In this document: positions 49,201 to 60,682 of the stretch, piece by piece | How positions within the stretch are numbered: position 1 is the first letter of the stretch | Layout: each line of letters begins with the position of its first letter | NCBI GenBank assembly: GCA_019137255.1 | Contig: WPDH01000088.1 | Span: forward strand, 62,001-126,000 | Source of the DNA: Corinectria fuckeliana | Lineage: Eukaryota > Ascomycota > Sordariomycetes > Hypocreales > Nectriaceae | Direction: 5' to 3' | DNA: 64,000 bases | Position numbers and translations under genes: made by a program | The notes under the pieces: generated by a model | Databases searched by the model: none | What the model saw: only the letters and a program-made list of their open reading frames with translations | Told to the model about the DNA's origin: nothing

Positions 49201-52200
49201 AGGAGTTACCGCACGGGATTGGGAATTTCTGCGAGGCGAGCCTTTGAGCTTCAAGTGGGCTTCTCCAAACAGCTTGATTGTTGAGCTGGTAGCGGCGGGT
49301 TAAGGTGTTAGGTCAAGATCCGGCCTTTGCTACTATGTACGCCATCCAAGCCCATTCTTCCGGCACCAGCCTGGAACTATGCCACGGATACGGGGACGCT
49401 ATGTACTTATCTGTACGGGGTACGAAGTTCGTCGGAATGCAGAATGGCGCCTCCTCATCATCAGGACCGCTGGATCACCGCCCACCACCCGATCGGCCCT
49501 GCACGCGTCCCCCCAAGAATCTGCTCTTGAAATTGTTAATGTTCCCATGTGAGCCATACGACCGGGCCGGATTGGATTGGTGTATGCTGCTAACAGCTCC
49601 CTGCGAGGTTCGTCTCTCCTGGGATCGAAATCAAACTGGTCCCTGCCTCCTGCATGTAGCTCACTACGTACCGAGACTTCAAATCACCCCCCCAGTCCTT
49701 GTTCCAGGGCATGAGACTGGATCACCTGCTTGACTGCCTTCTGTTCTGGTGTCGGGTCAAGACGACGCCAGCAGGGAGAAGTGCGAACCGCGCCTCATTG
49801 TGTCTACCGCCCACGGCCTGCAGTAGCCTCGATGTGAGGCAATATGGCCGTGAACCCCCGAAGTACTAGCGCTGTACATTCGCGGGAGGCCAGTTCAAGT
49901 AGGGTGCTGCATAGTAGGTACATAAGGTCGGTCCCACCACCTATTAGCACTTACTACGTAGTATTAGACCCTCCATCACTGATCAAGCAAAGGGTTGACG
50001 GTCCCGAATATGCACGAAAACTGAAAAGGACCACGTCGTGATAGGACAACTCGGTTTCGTCACCTCACGCCGAAAGAGACGATGCTTGCTGGTTTGCAAG
50101 GTCTCAATTCCCAGTTGAGGTCCCCAGGCCTTCGACACCTTACAGTAATTAGGCCCAGCCTTCCTCTGGTCCGATTAATCCTCGCAGTTTTGCTGTCCCT
50201 CCATCCCAGAGGCGCAACGATGACAACAAAGCACCACCGTTTTATCACCATGCTATGCTATAGCTTAACTGGAGCTGCTCCCACTCCGTACTTTGGTACA
50301 GCGACGCCTGTCACCGTCATCAACCGTGTCCTTTTTTTCCCTCCCGAAGATCAGCGATAGTGACGGTTACTAACTATGTACGTATTTTTAGACTGGGGCA
50401 GCCGGGAGGGTCCAGGGCTTCTCTTGGTGCCATCAGAACTCACTCGTCCCACTCGTGTAGTGGGCGTACTATTGTGTACATACATCGTGATAGTAGTTGC
50501 GTGGCGACATGGACCCTATCGTCAGGGGCGCTAACCTGCTAGGTAGCCGCCAGTGCCGGGGTTGTCGACCTCCGGGGCCGTCAACGCGTCCGAAGAAAGG
50601 TCAGTGGCCATTTGCTTCTCGGGCTTCGGCCGGCTGTGAAGAAAATCTCCGGAGCGGTGGGGGTTGGGAAAGGCGGGCGTTAAAGGGAGACAAAGGAAGA
50701 AGCTATTGAGAAGCTGAGAGTGCTGAAACTTCCAGAAGCAATGGACACCACCGCCACCGGCATCAGGCAATAGCTGCGAGTAACCCGTCACCTTGCATGC
50801 CAGACACAAGACGCCCGATTGGTATCCACGGGCAAATTGCCCACTGCCCACGCAGTGCATTGCTTTACCATTCGTACACACACTCAGATGACGAGATGGG
50901 TCTGGGGTACGACATCTCAGGCCCGTACCGTATACGCCCGTCTGCCTCCAACAAATGACCCAGGTGCCAAGTTGGCCCCCTCCCTTAAGATGAAACAAAC
51001 TGGAACCGGGGCTCAAGCTGCCTGACACTTCGTGATCCCAGTATTATGTACACGGGATCGCTTTTCTTTTCGAAGAATAAACCCCATTGGCGATTCACAA
51101 CACGATCCGTTCCCGATCTTGGTGGTTGGATGCGGCGGAGCAGGCGTACACAACTCGACCCAGATTGCCAGATCACCTCGAGCACAACAAGTCTAGGTCC
51201 CGGCCTACTCCCCAGCTTGCCGAGTGCTGGTGACGATCGCACCTGTTTGATTGACGTTTAACATCGGATCTTCAACAGGCGACGCGTCAAGGGCAGACGT
51301 CACAAGCGGTCTGGTTGGTCAGAACCTATCTCAAAGCTCCTCTCTCTCTCTGCCCGCCCGCTCAGCCACAACTTCGGTGGCAGACATGGCCCACTAGCGT
51401 CGAAAGCCCACAGCCCATCCATGTTCGTGGCCTGCGATGCCCCCATGGCCCATGCTGGTTGCGCGCCTTGCGCTTGCAAGTTGGGGGACGATGGTCGCGA
51501 TACGCGGGGGGGGACCATTGACGATGGCTTCAGCGCCGGTGCCTTCTGGGGCAAGTCTTGGTCTGATCGGCGCTTTGCTCGGCTCCCGCCCGCGAGGTGC
51601 GTAGTAAACAGCGCCAGCCGTTCTAGACTGTCTTCTTTCGCCCTTCGTCCAGTTCATGGCGGCCAACATCGGGAGTGCTGCGATTAAGCTCCCGCCGCTG
51701 CCGCGAATTTGATTAAAGGAAGCACCCTCCGTCCGCCTAGTTGACCAGGCTCCTTGAACTCGGTGCCAGTACCGAAGAGTTGTGGAGACAACACTTCCCC
51801 TGGCGACCGAAAGGCTGTGTCTCTCCTTGACGTGTGCGACGTCTTGAGGGAAGCGCTTCAGCAACCTGATAATGTGCCGTGTTTCTCACAGCAATCAATA
51901 CCCGCGCGCCCGTCCAGGACACAGGCGTCTAGATGGCCCGTCGAGCTCGCTCTCGGGTCTCAGAGACGCAGCAAAGACATAACTCAACAGAGACACTGGA
52001 CAAGCCAAGCTCGGCCTCATCTGACAAAAGAGAAGCCGGGCGGATTTTGGTTGCTTTGGTTCCTGGCCCAAGCGGCCGCCGCCCCCAGTAGATGAGATCC
52101 TCGCGAACTTGTCGTTGCCGGCGCAGCCAGAACCCAACCCCCCTAGAAGCCGGAGTAAGGGATCGGGGGGTGCTCATTTCACCTGGAGATGAGCTGGAGA

Positions 52201-53387
52201 TAACACGGGGTGTGTTATCCGTATGAAGTAGAGAGCGGCGAGGAACCGGCACCGCGTCTTGACGATGAGGGAACGCTGTCAGTGCGCATCGATCGCTCCC
52301 CTTCTCATTAATCGTTCATTAATCAATCTCATTCAGCCTTTCCGCCTGCTTCGCTAGCTGGCTTGCTTATTATTGTTGAGTTATTAGTGACTCGATTATT
52401 TCCCTGCTGGCTGGCTTGCTTGCTTGCTTACATACCTGCTTGCTAGGCCGATCCCGTCCTTTCCGGGCCCTGGCTCCGTCCCCTTCCCCAGAGCCCCGTC
52501 CAGCGCCGCCGTACCGTACGTACCCAAACCACACATCCACGTCCCGCCCCCGACGGAAGCGGATGTGACCTGCGGTTTGCTACTAGTGCCAGGTGTAGAT
52601 AGCTGCCTGCCTGCCTACCTAGGTTCGAAGAGTTACTCCAAGGTGGAAAGACCCGATGTGCGCCCGGTAAAGCAACGAGGGCCTCCGCCGTCGACCATTC
52701 CCAAAGCCTACCCATCACCCGTGGATAATCCCTGGCTGCTGCGGCTACAAGCCCGATCAAAGCACGTTTGGCACGATCTACAATGCGTTCAAGGGAATTA
52801 GATAGGGAAAGGGATGTGGATGTGACTTCACTGTGTTTCCCCCTGACAACTCGACCTTCTTACTTGCCAATTCCTACCTAGACTCTAATTATCACGAAGT
52901 GCGAAGTACCCCCAACCCAGAGTTAAGCTCTACGCGGTGGCACACTCCCTTGACCGTTGCAAACCCTCGCATCGCTTCCCCTCCTCTCCCGCAGCCACAG
53001 TCGCCCGATCCGGCCGAGGCGCCGTCTTATTCCACCTGCGCTTTAACGGGCGACGACTACTATGTACGAAGACAACGCCTCTCCTACAGCGTCGGGACGG
53101 AAACGGGGACGGCCCAGATAGCTTTACCGCCTTCTGCCTTGCTTGCCGTGTCTCGGTATCAAGAGGCGGGCTGCGAGAACCAACAGGCCGATCCGTCGCA
53201 CATCCATCCCGGAGCCCCGCCCCGCTTCCGCACACGCGAGCAACGAGAAAGGTTTCTTCCATCCATTCCAGCGTCCAGGCAGCGTGGGGGGAGGGAAGCT
53301 TTTATCACCGAGTGTATTCCGCACAGTAATTAGTAAGTAGTATGTACAGTACATCCGCTAGGCGGTGAGCGACGAACGAAGAGGCAG

Positions 53388-53425
<38 letters not shown>

Positions 53426-53436
53426 GACGAGTTGTC
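46292..53436. other. 7.1-kb gene-poor region
   Basis: No supportable protein gene, tRNA or rRNA is visible despite many overlapping ORFs of 60-235 codons. The first kilobase likely holds the promoter and 5' leader of the Bni4-like gene. There is a short GCAGATT tandem near 48064-48090, GCTT repeats near 52400-52440, and recurring TACGTA/TACGAAGTA and TACCTA motifs. The right end should include the promoter of the Zn2Cys6 gene. Confidence 0.5.
53387..53431 (+). repeat. (ACGACA)n microsatellite next to the Zn2Cys6 start codon
   Basis: About five to six hexamer units followed by ACG triplets end a few bases before the ATG at 53437. If an upstream non-ATG start were used, it would encode an Arg-Gln repeat; otherwise it lies in the 5' leader. 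Confidence 0.85.
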
Positions 53437-55327
53437 ATGGTCGGCGTGCCGCGCAGCAGTGGCTGTCAGCTCTGCATCAGGCGCAAAGTCGGCTGCGATC
53501 AGGCGCGGCCATCATGCGGGAACTGCATCAAGTACGGCGCCGAGTGCCCGGGCTACGAGCGTGGTCTCAAGTTTGTGGCTGGTAAGCACCAGATCCGCCA
53601 ACGAGGCAAGCGATCCAACAGTGCCCGCCGCGCCGCCAGCTCTAGATCCAGCGACTGCGACAACTCCCAGCCTTTCGTCGCAACTCTGACTTACAGATCC
53701 AGCCCAATAGTGGTTACATCCGCTCCCCGACTGCGTCCTACCCTGACTCCCCCCGTGGACCGTCCCCTGCAGCCCTTGAGGGGCCATGTCCTCTATAACA
53801 TGATTGAGAACTTCTGCCCATCCGCTCCCCCAGACATTCTTGGCCTGTTCGAATGGTTAGGGTTCGGTCGCTTGGGCAAGCGGGCCCTGCTAGATGGTGC
53901 AATATGCTCCTTGGCGTTGCATCTCGCTGGCAAGGAGACGGCCAGTTCAGAACTTGTTGCACAAAGCCGCACAGTCTATGGGAAGTCCCTCACCGAGCTC
54001 CAAGCAGCATTGCGTCATCCTACGCTATGGAGATCTTCGGAAACGCTATTTGCAGCGATCCTGTTGTGTTTCTACGAGGTAATTGGTTTCTGAAGTCTCC
54101 TCTTACTTGTTATCTCCCCCAGGGTCCATGGCTAATTATCCAATCAGCTGTTTGCGGGGACCAGTTCCCCTGATACCTGGCTCCAACATGCCAAGGGCAT
54201 TGGGATTCTAATGGAACAGCGTGGTCCAGCCGCTCATACTGAAGGATGGGACGCCGCGATGCTTCTATCGTTTCGCGGGATTCTCGTATGCTTACATCTC
54301 CTACTCTTCGTAGCATAAAGGGCCCCAAACCTAGGTCGTGTGAACGGTTGTTTGACAACCCAGTGGTTGCAGCAGGGACAGTTCCCATGCCAATTCTATC
54401 TTCAAATGTCGTTTTCACCGGAGGCATTGACACCAGGGACTGCTATCCTTGGTTTGCATTGAGATAATGGCGCGATATCGCATTCCCATATACCCTTAGT
54501 TCCAAGTGGATGCTGGTTCTGGCATTTCAAGCCGGGGTGGTGGATCTTTCTCGGTCTGACCCTTGACGATGGCTCTACTCAATGTTACTATAGCAGGCCA
54601 ACACTGACCCACTGCCCTGTATTAGATCATGAGTGACATGTTCTATCCACGAGAGGAGGACTGCTTCTTGTCTCGGCCTGAGTGGAAGCCGCTCATGGTG
54701 GACGGCGGACGATGCCTCGCCCACCCTGCTGACACGCCGGTCGACACCATCACGGCCGTCGATGGCTTCTTCCAGCGCCTGGTGGACGTCCCTGTCGTGC
54801 TCAAATGGGGCTACATGGTCCGCGAAGCGAACAAAGCGGGCATCCCCGTCGAACCCGCCCGGCTCGCCATCCTCGCGCATCTAGCTGCCGCCAACCACGC
54901 TAGCTTGAGCAGATGGTACGACGACGAGTTCACCTCGCTTCCGTCCGTTGATCCCGCCGAAGCCGCTCCCGCGAACCCGGCCGCCTCGCTGTACCCGACG
55001 GTGCTGGAGCACGAGCACCCGTGGGCCGGCGCCGTGCACCTGGCGTACTGGGCCTCGATGCTGATCCTGCAGGAGGCGCTGGCGCAGTGCGGTGTGCCGG
55101 TGCCCGGCTCCGACGCGGCGCGGGAGGTCCTCGTTTTCAAGATCCTCCGGTCCGTCGAGTCCATCGGCCGGGGCACCATGGGGCCGTACCGCGTCGGGTA
55201 CTCGCTGCGGATCGCGTATGAGTTTGCGAGCGCGGAGGGCCAGCTGTGGATCGGGGCGCTGCTGGATAACTTCTCCAAGAGTTATGCTGCCGTGGATAAG
55301 ACGTTGTACCCGCCGCCGAGAAGATAA
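53437..55327 (+). CDS. Zn2Cys6 fungal transcription factor
   Basis: Three exons (53437-54078, 54148-54285, 54626-55327) give 493 residues, all phase 0. The binuclear zinc cluster is at the N-terminus: Cys10, 13, 20, 27, 30 and 37 (CX2CX6CX6CX2CX6C), with linker residues RPS. A fungal-specific transcription-factor region follows (HVLYNMIENFCPSAPPDIL, ALHLAGKETAS, LLSFRGIL joined to IMSDMFYPREEDCFL), the type often annotated as transcription factor domain 2. I used the ATG at 53437 since the only in-frame upstream start is a GTG. The second intron (54286-54625, 340 nt) is unusually long for this window. Target genes cannot be inferred, and no biosynthetic cluster adjoins it. Confidence 0.9.
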
Positions 55328-58300
55328 GTATTCGTGATGGACGGACCAGTTGTCTATCTACTCAGGGTAGACCAGGAAAACTTCAGAGCTGTCGAGGGTT
55401 TCTCAAGGGTCTATATCTGGGGTTCAACGCGGGTCACTTCTGGCTGGAGTGCATTGTGGATGTCGAGTACCCGGATATCCCCATGAAAGGTGACAAACGT
55501 CTTGTCCCGGAACCAACCCGTCACACTCAATATGTAGGCTTGTCCCTTGCTATTGTTGACTACGTACATGGTGGTTTAGCACGAGCCTCAAATATCAAGA
55601 GCCAAAGATATGAAAACTAGTACTCAAGATATACAGCCATCTATGACTCCAACTTCAATATAAGAAGTGTCGGTCTCGTAGGTATGTGTCATCTCTACAC
55701 ATATAAACCTTCATCTGCTAGACTGAGTCTACCAGTTAAGCTTAAGCAATCTAATGAGTCGATCTAGTCTGCAGCACAATGCCCTAATTGCTACAAAACC
55801 CACTTTTTTGTCATCCAAGCAACTTTTAAGTTTCTGATACAATAGCATTCAATAAGACCTTCCAAGCCGTTCCCTCCATTGAGGGCTTGGTGTTGGTCTG
55901 CACCAGCCTCGTTGGAGCACTGGGAATTCAGAACGCTCCAATGGATGATTGACGAAGACTTGGGAGAAAGGGTGTACGGCCGATTGGTTTTCAAGAAGAC
56001 GACGTACACAAAACCAACCCCAGGCTCGAGTGTAAAGGCGGCATCAGACTATTCTCGAAATCGATACTCTCCCGCTTCGCCTCCCGAGGGAAGCCATCCG
56101 CAATCGCCACTCTTCTACCCCGTGCACATCTACTCCTTATCTTCGAGAAAGGCCGCTTTCGCGAAGCGCCATTGAGCCCAAACAATCACCAGGCAGCGAA
56201 AGGGGCCTTTTACCATAACTGTGATCTCGGGCGCGAGTTCGATAGGTTCCACGGCTAGTTCATCATGAAGGGCAGATTTTACCTTGGATGTGCAATTACG
56301 GTTACTTTGTCTACCGAAGCTCCATCCCTCTGAATAAGCTGGAAGCAGCAGAGGCGGTGATTGAGGCGACAACAACAAAAGGGCCAGGTGACCGTGAAGA
56401 AGTAGTTTAAGACTTTTGGGTAGTCTCGCAGGGGAAGACCAACGATCACTTGCGTTTATTATGTGTGGTGATGGAACTCTGGAGGTGAGTCCTGAATCTC
56501 TATTATGTTGTTTGTCCGTCGAAGTAGTTGCTGAACTGGAGTTTTTCCCAGTCCACTGATCGGAAAGGAGATAGTAATAGCTCAGCTACTTGGACCAAGA
56601 TCTAGGCTACCTTGGCGGGCAGTTCAATGAAGACTGCGGTGACGAAGGAACATTATCAGGACAGCTCCTTGTCGGGATGGAACAGGATAAAGAAGGCCGG
56701 ATGTCAAACTTACACAATACCGATAGCCTGTATGTATGGGGTGGCTAATGCGTCGGGAGAATAAGGAGCACCTGTCTGAAGTTGACAATATAGCCCTTGC
56801 TCCCCACTGCCCATCGTGACAGTACTTACGCCACTATTGCAGCGGAAATGCCTGTGGGATGCGTGTAGGTGAGGTAAGAAAACTTGAAGGTCCCCACCCG
56901 GTGTATCATTGTCCTTAGTATTTCAAGTTGCCTCAGTTCCCGAGGGTAGAGCATAAGTCTCCCAGACCCAATGACACAAGGCAATACGTCTACAGGTTTG
57001 TGCCTAGCTGGGGTAGCGTAGTTTTATCCGCTCCGGACCGTATCTTGGGCTCGGTCCTTTTGGGCCAGTTGACAATAATAGGAGAGATTCAAGTCACTCC
57101 ACAAGAGCCTCAGGTGGCATGACTGAGCGGGTTATATCTCTACATTGACAAGGGGATGCGATTGGAAAAACTAGATGTCGGCCGAAGGATCTTCGAGACT
57201 CTCATACTCTGAGCTTCCGGTTTTTTACGATGAGAGCTGGCGCCCTGGGTGATAGAATAGTAGAGTCTTGATCTTCTCCGCAAGGTTTATCGAGACTTTC
57301 ACCCTAAAATCTGACTCTTTGGTTGAAATTCCTATCCTTCGGCGTGGATGTCCTGATGGCAGATTCAAGGCATAACGGAGAATGCAGCTATATGACAAGA
57401 CGGCAGAGCCTGGGGATTTCGTCGCATCGAATGGAAGCCACCAGTTCATCTCAAAATTGACTGGTGATCTGTTAGAACAGGCCGCACCGAGTTGAACCCA
57501 TTCTCGCGTTAGTCGCCTTGCATCAGACAGGAAGGATGATTGGAGTGCCAAGATAGTCCACCAGAAGCTACACTGAACAGTTAAGGAAAGGTCAATGGCA
57601 AACTCAACTAACTTGCTTCAGGTAGTGCCAAAACAATTGTACTTGGCGGAGCGCGTACCCTGAGCATCCATTCAAGCAGTGGGAGGAGCTTGGAAGAGGT
57701 GGTGGAGGCAAGTTCGCTCATCGAGGGTCAAGTAATGGCTTCAACCTCGTCATTCCAAAGTTTCTAGGCCCTACGCTAGCATTTGAGCCATGAGGATCTT
57801 CTCAAACTCCCAAACTTCCAAGACCTCGCTGTTCCTTGGACGATGGTTGGCTGGTTTGGCATGTTGGTTTCCGAGGAGATTTCGGAACTGCATAGAACAT
57901 GGGACGCGTGACCGCCAGTCTCAATGTCAGCACAGCTTGGCAGAGTCAACCGGCCGCAGAGGGTGGAGTTTCTAGGGGCCTTGGCATGTTGCTGGGCGAT
58001 GTGTCGGGCATGGATTGATCGTGTCGGTGATCCCGATGCGGGGCCCGTAAGCTCCGGTCAGCCCCCCGGGTGGGCCTCGGAGCCGATCTCCCCACATCCA
58101 GAATGCTGTTGCCTTACGAGGTGTCGATCCTTGCTTGGCCTTCGCTTCGCCTTCTAGAGTCCTTCCATTCCCAGACAAGCGTGCATGCGCCGCTCCGTCA
58201 CAGCCATTGGCCGTCTTGGCAGCCCTCGGCACGGGTGCCGAGTGTCCGACTAGAGTGTGATGCGGATGCGTCATCCCCAAATGAGGGTTGGGTTGCGCCC

Positions 58301-58689
58301 GACTGCCCCTGTGCTACTGTAGGGCTTCAGCCGCTTTGGAAGCTGCGTGTTGGTGGCATCTGAGTTACTAGGCTAGGGTCTAACAAGTGAGCTGGGAGGG
58401 GGAAGGGCTAGGTCAACAGCGCATCGTCCATCAGCCGCACGTAGAGCGAGAGGGCATTTAAGAGAGCGTCGTTCCGCTCCTTGGGGGGAGTGTTTTCCTC
58501 TCTTCTTTCCAGTAGACAATTGAACATCCTTCACTAGATGACGATCCCATTGACGATATCCTTCGGCGATATAATCACAAACCTGACTACCTTCATCAAC
58601 CACTTCATACTTCTCACTCGTTCTTTAGATACCACCACTCAACAGAGTACCATTCCACAGGTCACCACTTCACCACCACCGCCATCGCC
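55328..58689. other. Gene-poor region downstream of the Zn2Cys6 gene
   Basis: About 3.4 kb of moderately AT-rich sequence with short ORFs and no recognisable motif. The last 250 bp is pyrimidine-rich and CACCA-repeated, a plausible leader for the ORF at 58690. Confidence 0.5.
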
Positions 58690-59049
58690 ATGAACTCATC
58701 CAGCGACGCCTCTGCTACGCAGCCCATGAACATCCAACGCCCATCACACAAGGACAGCGCCGGCTACTTCGACTTCCCCGCCATGGCGGATGGAAAAGTA
58801 ACACATTCCAAGCTCCCAGCACCTACCCATGCCGGTCTGACAGTGATCCAGCACCGCACCAGCTCGTACTCGAGCGATGTATCTATCCTCGACTCTACAC
58901 CGTCGTCGTCTCCCAAGTCAGCCCACACTTGGCTAAAGCCAGCGGCGACAGTTAACGTGTATACCACTTGCGGCCGACACACCGACCAGCTTCTATTTGG
59001 CGGGCCTTCCCTTACGGAGCTGGCCCGGTCAGTGATGCGAAAGCATTGA
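58690..59049 (+). CDS. Small hypothetical protein (119 aa)
   Basis: A single-exon frame starts MNSSSDASATQPMNI in a good context (ATCGCCATGAAC) after a C/A-rich leader typical of fungal mRNAs. The N-terminal two-thirds is Ser/Pro/Thr-rich and probably disordered. The C-terminal third (TVNVYTTCGRHTDQLLFGG, then LTELARSVMRKH) looks more constrained. There is no signal peptide, membrane segment or known domain. Third-position GC bias is like the neighbouring real genes and unlike the spacers. I do not recognise a function; it could be a lineage-specific regulator-sized protein. Confidence 0.6.
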   Translation: MNSSSDASATQPMNIQRPSHKDSAGYFDFPAMADGKVTHSKLPAPTHAGLTVIQHRTSSYSSDVSILDSTPSSSPKSAHTWLKPAATVNVYTTCGRHTDQLLFGGPSLTELARSVMRKH

Positions 59050-60682
59050 CTCGAACCCGCTCTTCATGTTTTCAACTTCTTATTTTGTCACAAGATTGGA
59101 TGCGATCGTCTCTTTCGCGCGACGTCGCTGTTAATGCGGAACGAAGATGGTAGGCAATTAATTGGACATTTCTTTGGAGGACCTAACCTAGACAGACGGA
59201 TGGGGACGAGAGGACGAGGGGCACAGATTGAAAGCCGCGGAATAGCCATGTACGATACCCGCCTATGCAGTAGTTTTGACGAGACCATGAGCACGATAAT
59301 GATGATTGTTTCTAAATTTGGAAGCGACCGGTTTGAATCCGAGAGCTAAAGTGCGACGGTTGCTTCCGTAGCTGAAGAATGCAGTCACCCTGACGGCCAT
59401 CCAGTATTAAGATGTGGCTTCTTACTTTGCATGCGTCTTAGGCAGACGCGAAGTCAAGGGTCAAAGACGGCCAAGAATAGTGGCCGACCGTGGGACAAGT
59501 CACATGTAAAGCAGTCAAGACGGTCAAGTGATGGCATCAAAGTTGGACCATGGCAAAACCTTGAATGTTCTATATTGTTGGTGTAAAGCTGCCCCCGATG
59601 GGGAGACCCGGCTCTGTATGGTAGGTTCCACAGCCAAATGTTGATGCCTGAGAACACTCCAAGGCACCAAGGCTCCAAGGCATCAAGCTAAGGCATCAAC
59701 ATGTAGCATTTGGTGGGACTGCTGCGCATGCGACGTGCCCGTCAACCATCAGCCTTCAGCCCTACGGACGGGAGCTTGACTTGAGCCGCAATCCTCGAGC
59801 TCTGGGAGCCGACATGGAAAAATCCGGGGGAGCTGGGGGAAGCAGAAGAGTATAAGAAGGCCAAAATGAAACGCGAATTGGCCATGCAGGTAGCCTCGGG
59901 GACAATGAGAGACTGCATAAAACACGTGGCCTGGCCGGGAATAATCTCGAAATGGGCTCCAAAAAGGCGAATGGCATCGTGGACGGTTTGTTTCCACGTA
60001 AAAGACGCCGTTTGGAAACCCCGTTGAAGTCTCCAAATGAGCGTCGTTTGCGCGTTGCAAGCGTCATGGCTGGTCCCCTTTCGTGCAGGCCAAAAACGGT
60101 GGGCCACGCTGCCTGGAAAAACGCTCGGGCCACCTTGTTTTTCTTTCGCGCTCAACTGCACGTGAGGCGCATCCCCCAAACCTCCGACCTCTGACCCTCC
60201 ACGCTGAACGCTCGCGAACAGGACGCGCAAACCAATCCCTTTTCGCCCTCACCACACCTGCCCGAGAAAACTCGACAAACCGCCATCGCCGCGGCCTACC
60301 AGTCGGTCTGTAGAATCTTGCGGATTGTTTTGCTTGGCTTTTTTGCTGCATCCGCGCTGGTTTTCGCGCGTTTTGTAAGCCACAAGCTTGAGTGCGACCA
60401 GTCCGACCCATGCACGGCACTTGGTGATATCGTGCACTACCCACCCAGGGCAACGGTGAGTCCCTGCTGCGAAACGCACACATTCTTACATCATGGCTGT
60501 CGTGATTTTGAAGGGGTTTCTTTGATGGCTGTCGTTGCATCTCGCGACTTTGAGGGATGTATTGCTGACGTCCCTTTACTGTCTCCAGACCTCCCACAGC
60601 TCCCCCAGACCCATCAGCCGTGTTGTTACTCCGCGCCCCATCCGACGATCAAATCATCAATCGGCTCTCCGCCTCCCCCGAG
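59050..60682. other. Upstream region of the YTA7-like gene with probable 5' UTR intron
   Basis: About 1.6 kb without a protein gene. In the last 250 bp a GTGAGT donor at 60456 pairs well with a pyrimidine-rich CTCCAG acceptor at 60588 (133 nt), suggesting an intron in the 5' leader of the AAA ATPase gene. Confidence 0.5.

Noticed and set aside
52833..53333. 166-codon frame upstream of the Zn2Cys6 gene
   Set aside because: No ATG (GTG start), no motif, and it lies where the promoter and leader of the next gene are expected.
59325..59345. B-box-like GGTTTGAATCC sequence
   Set aside because: No matching A box, anticodon stem or acceptor stem around it, so not a tRNA.
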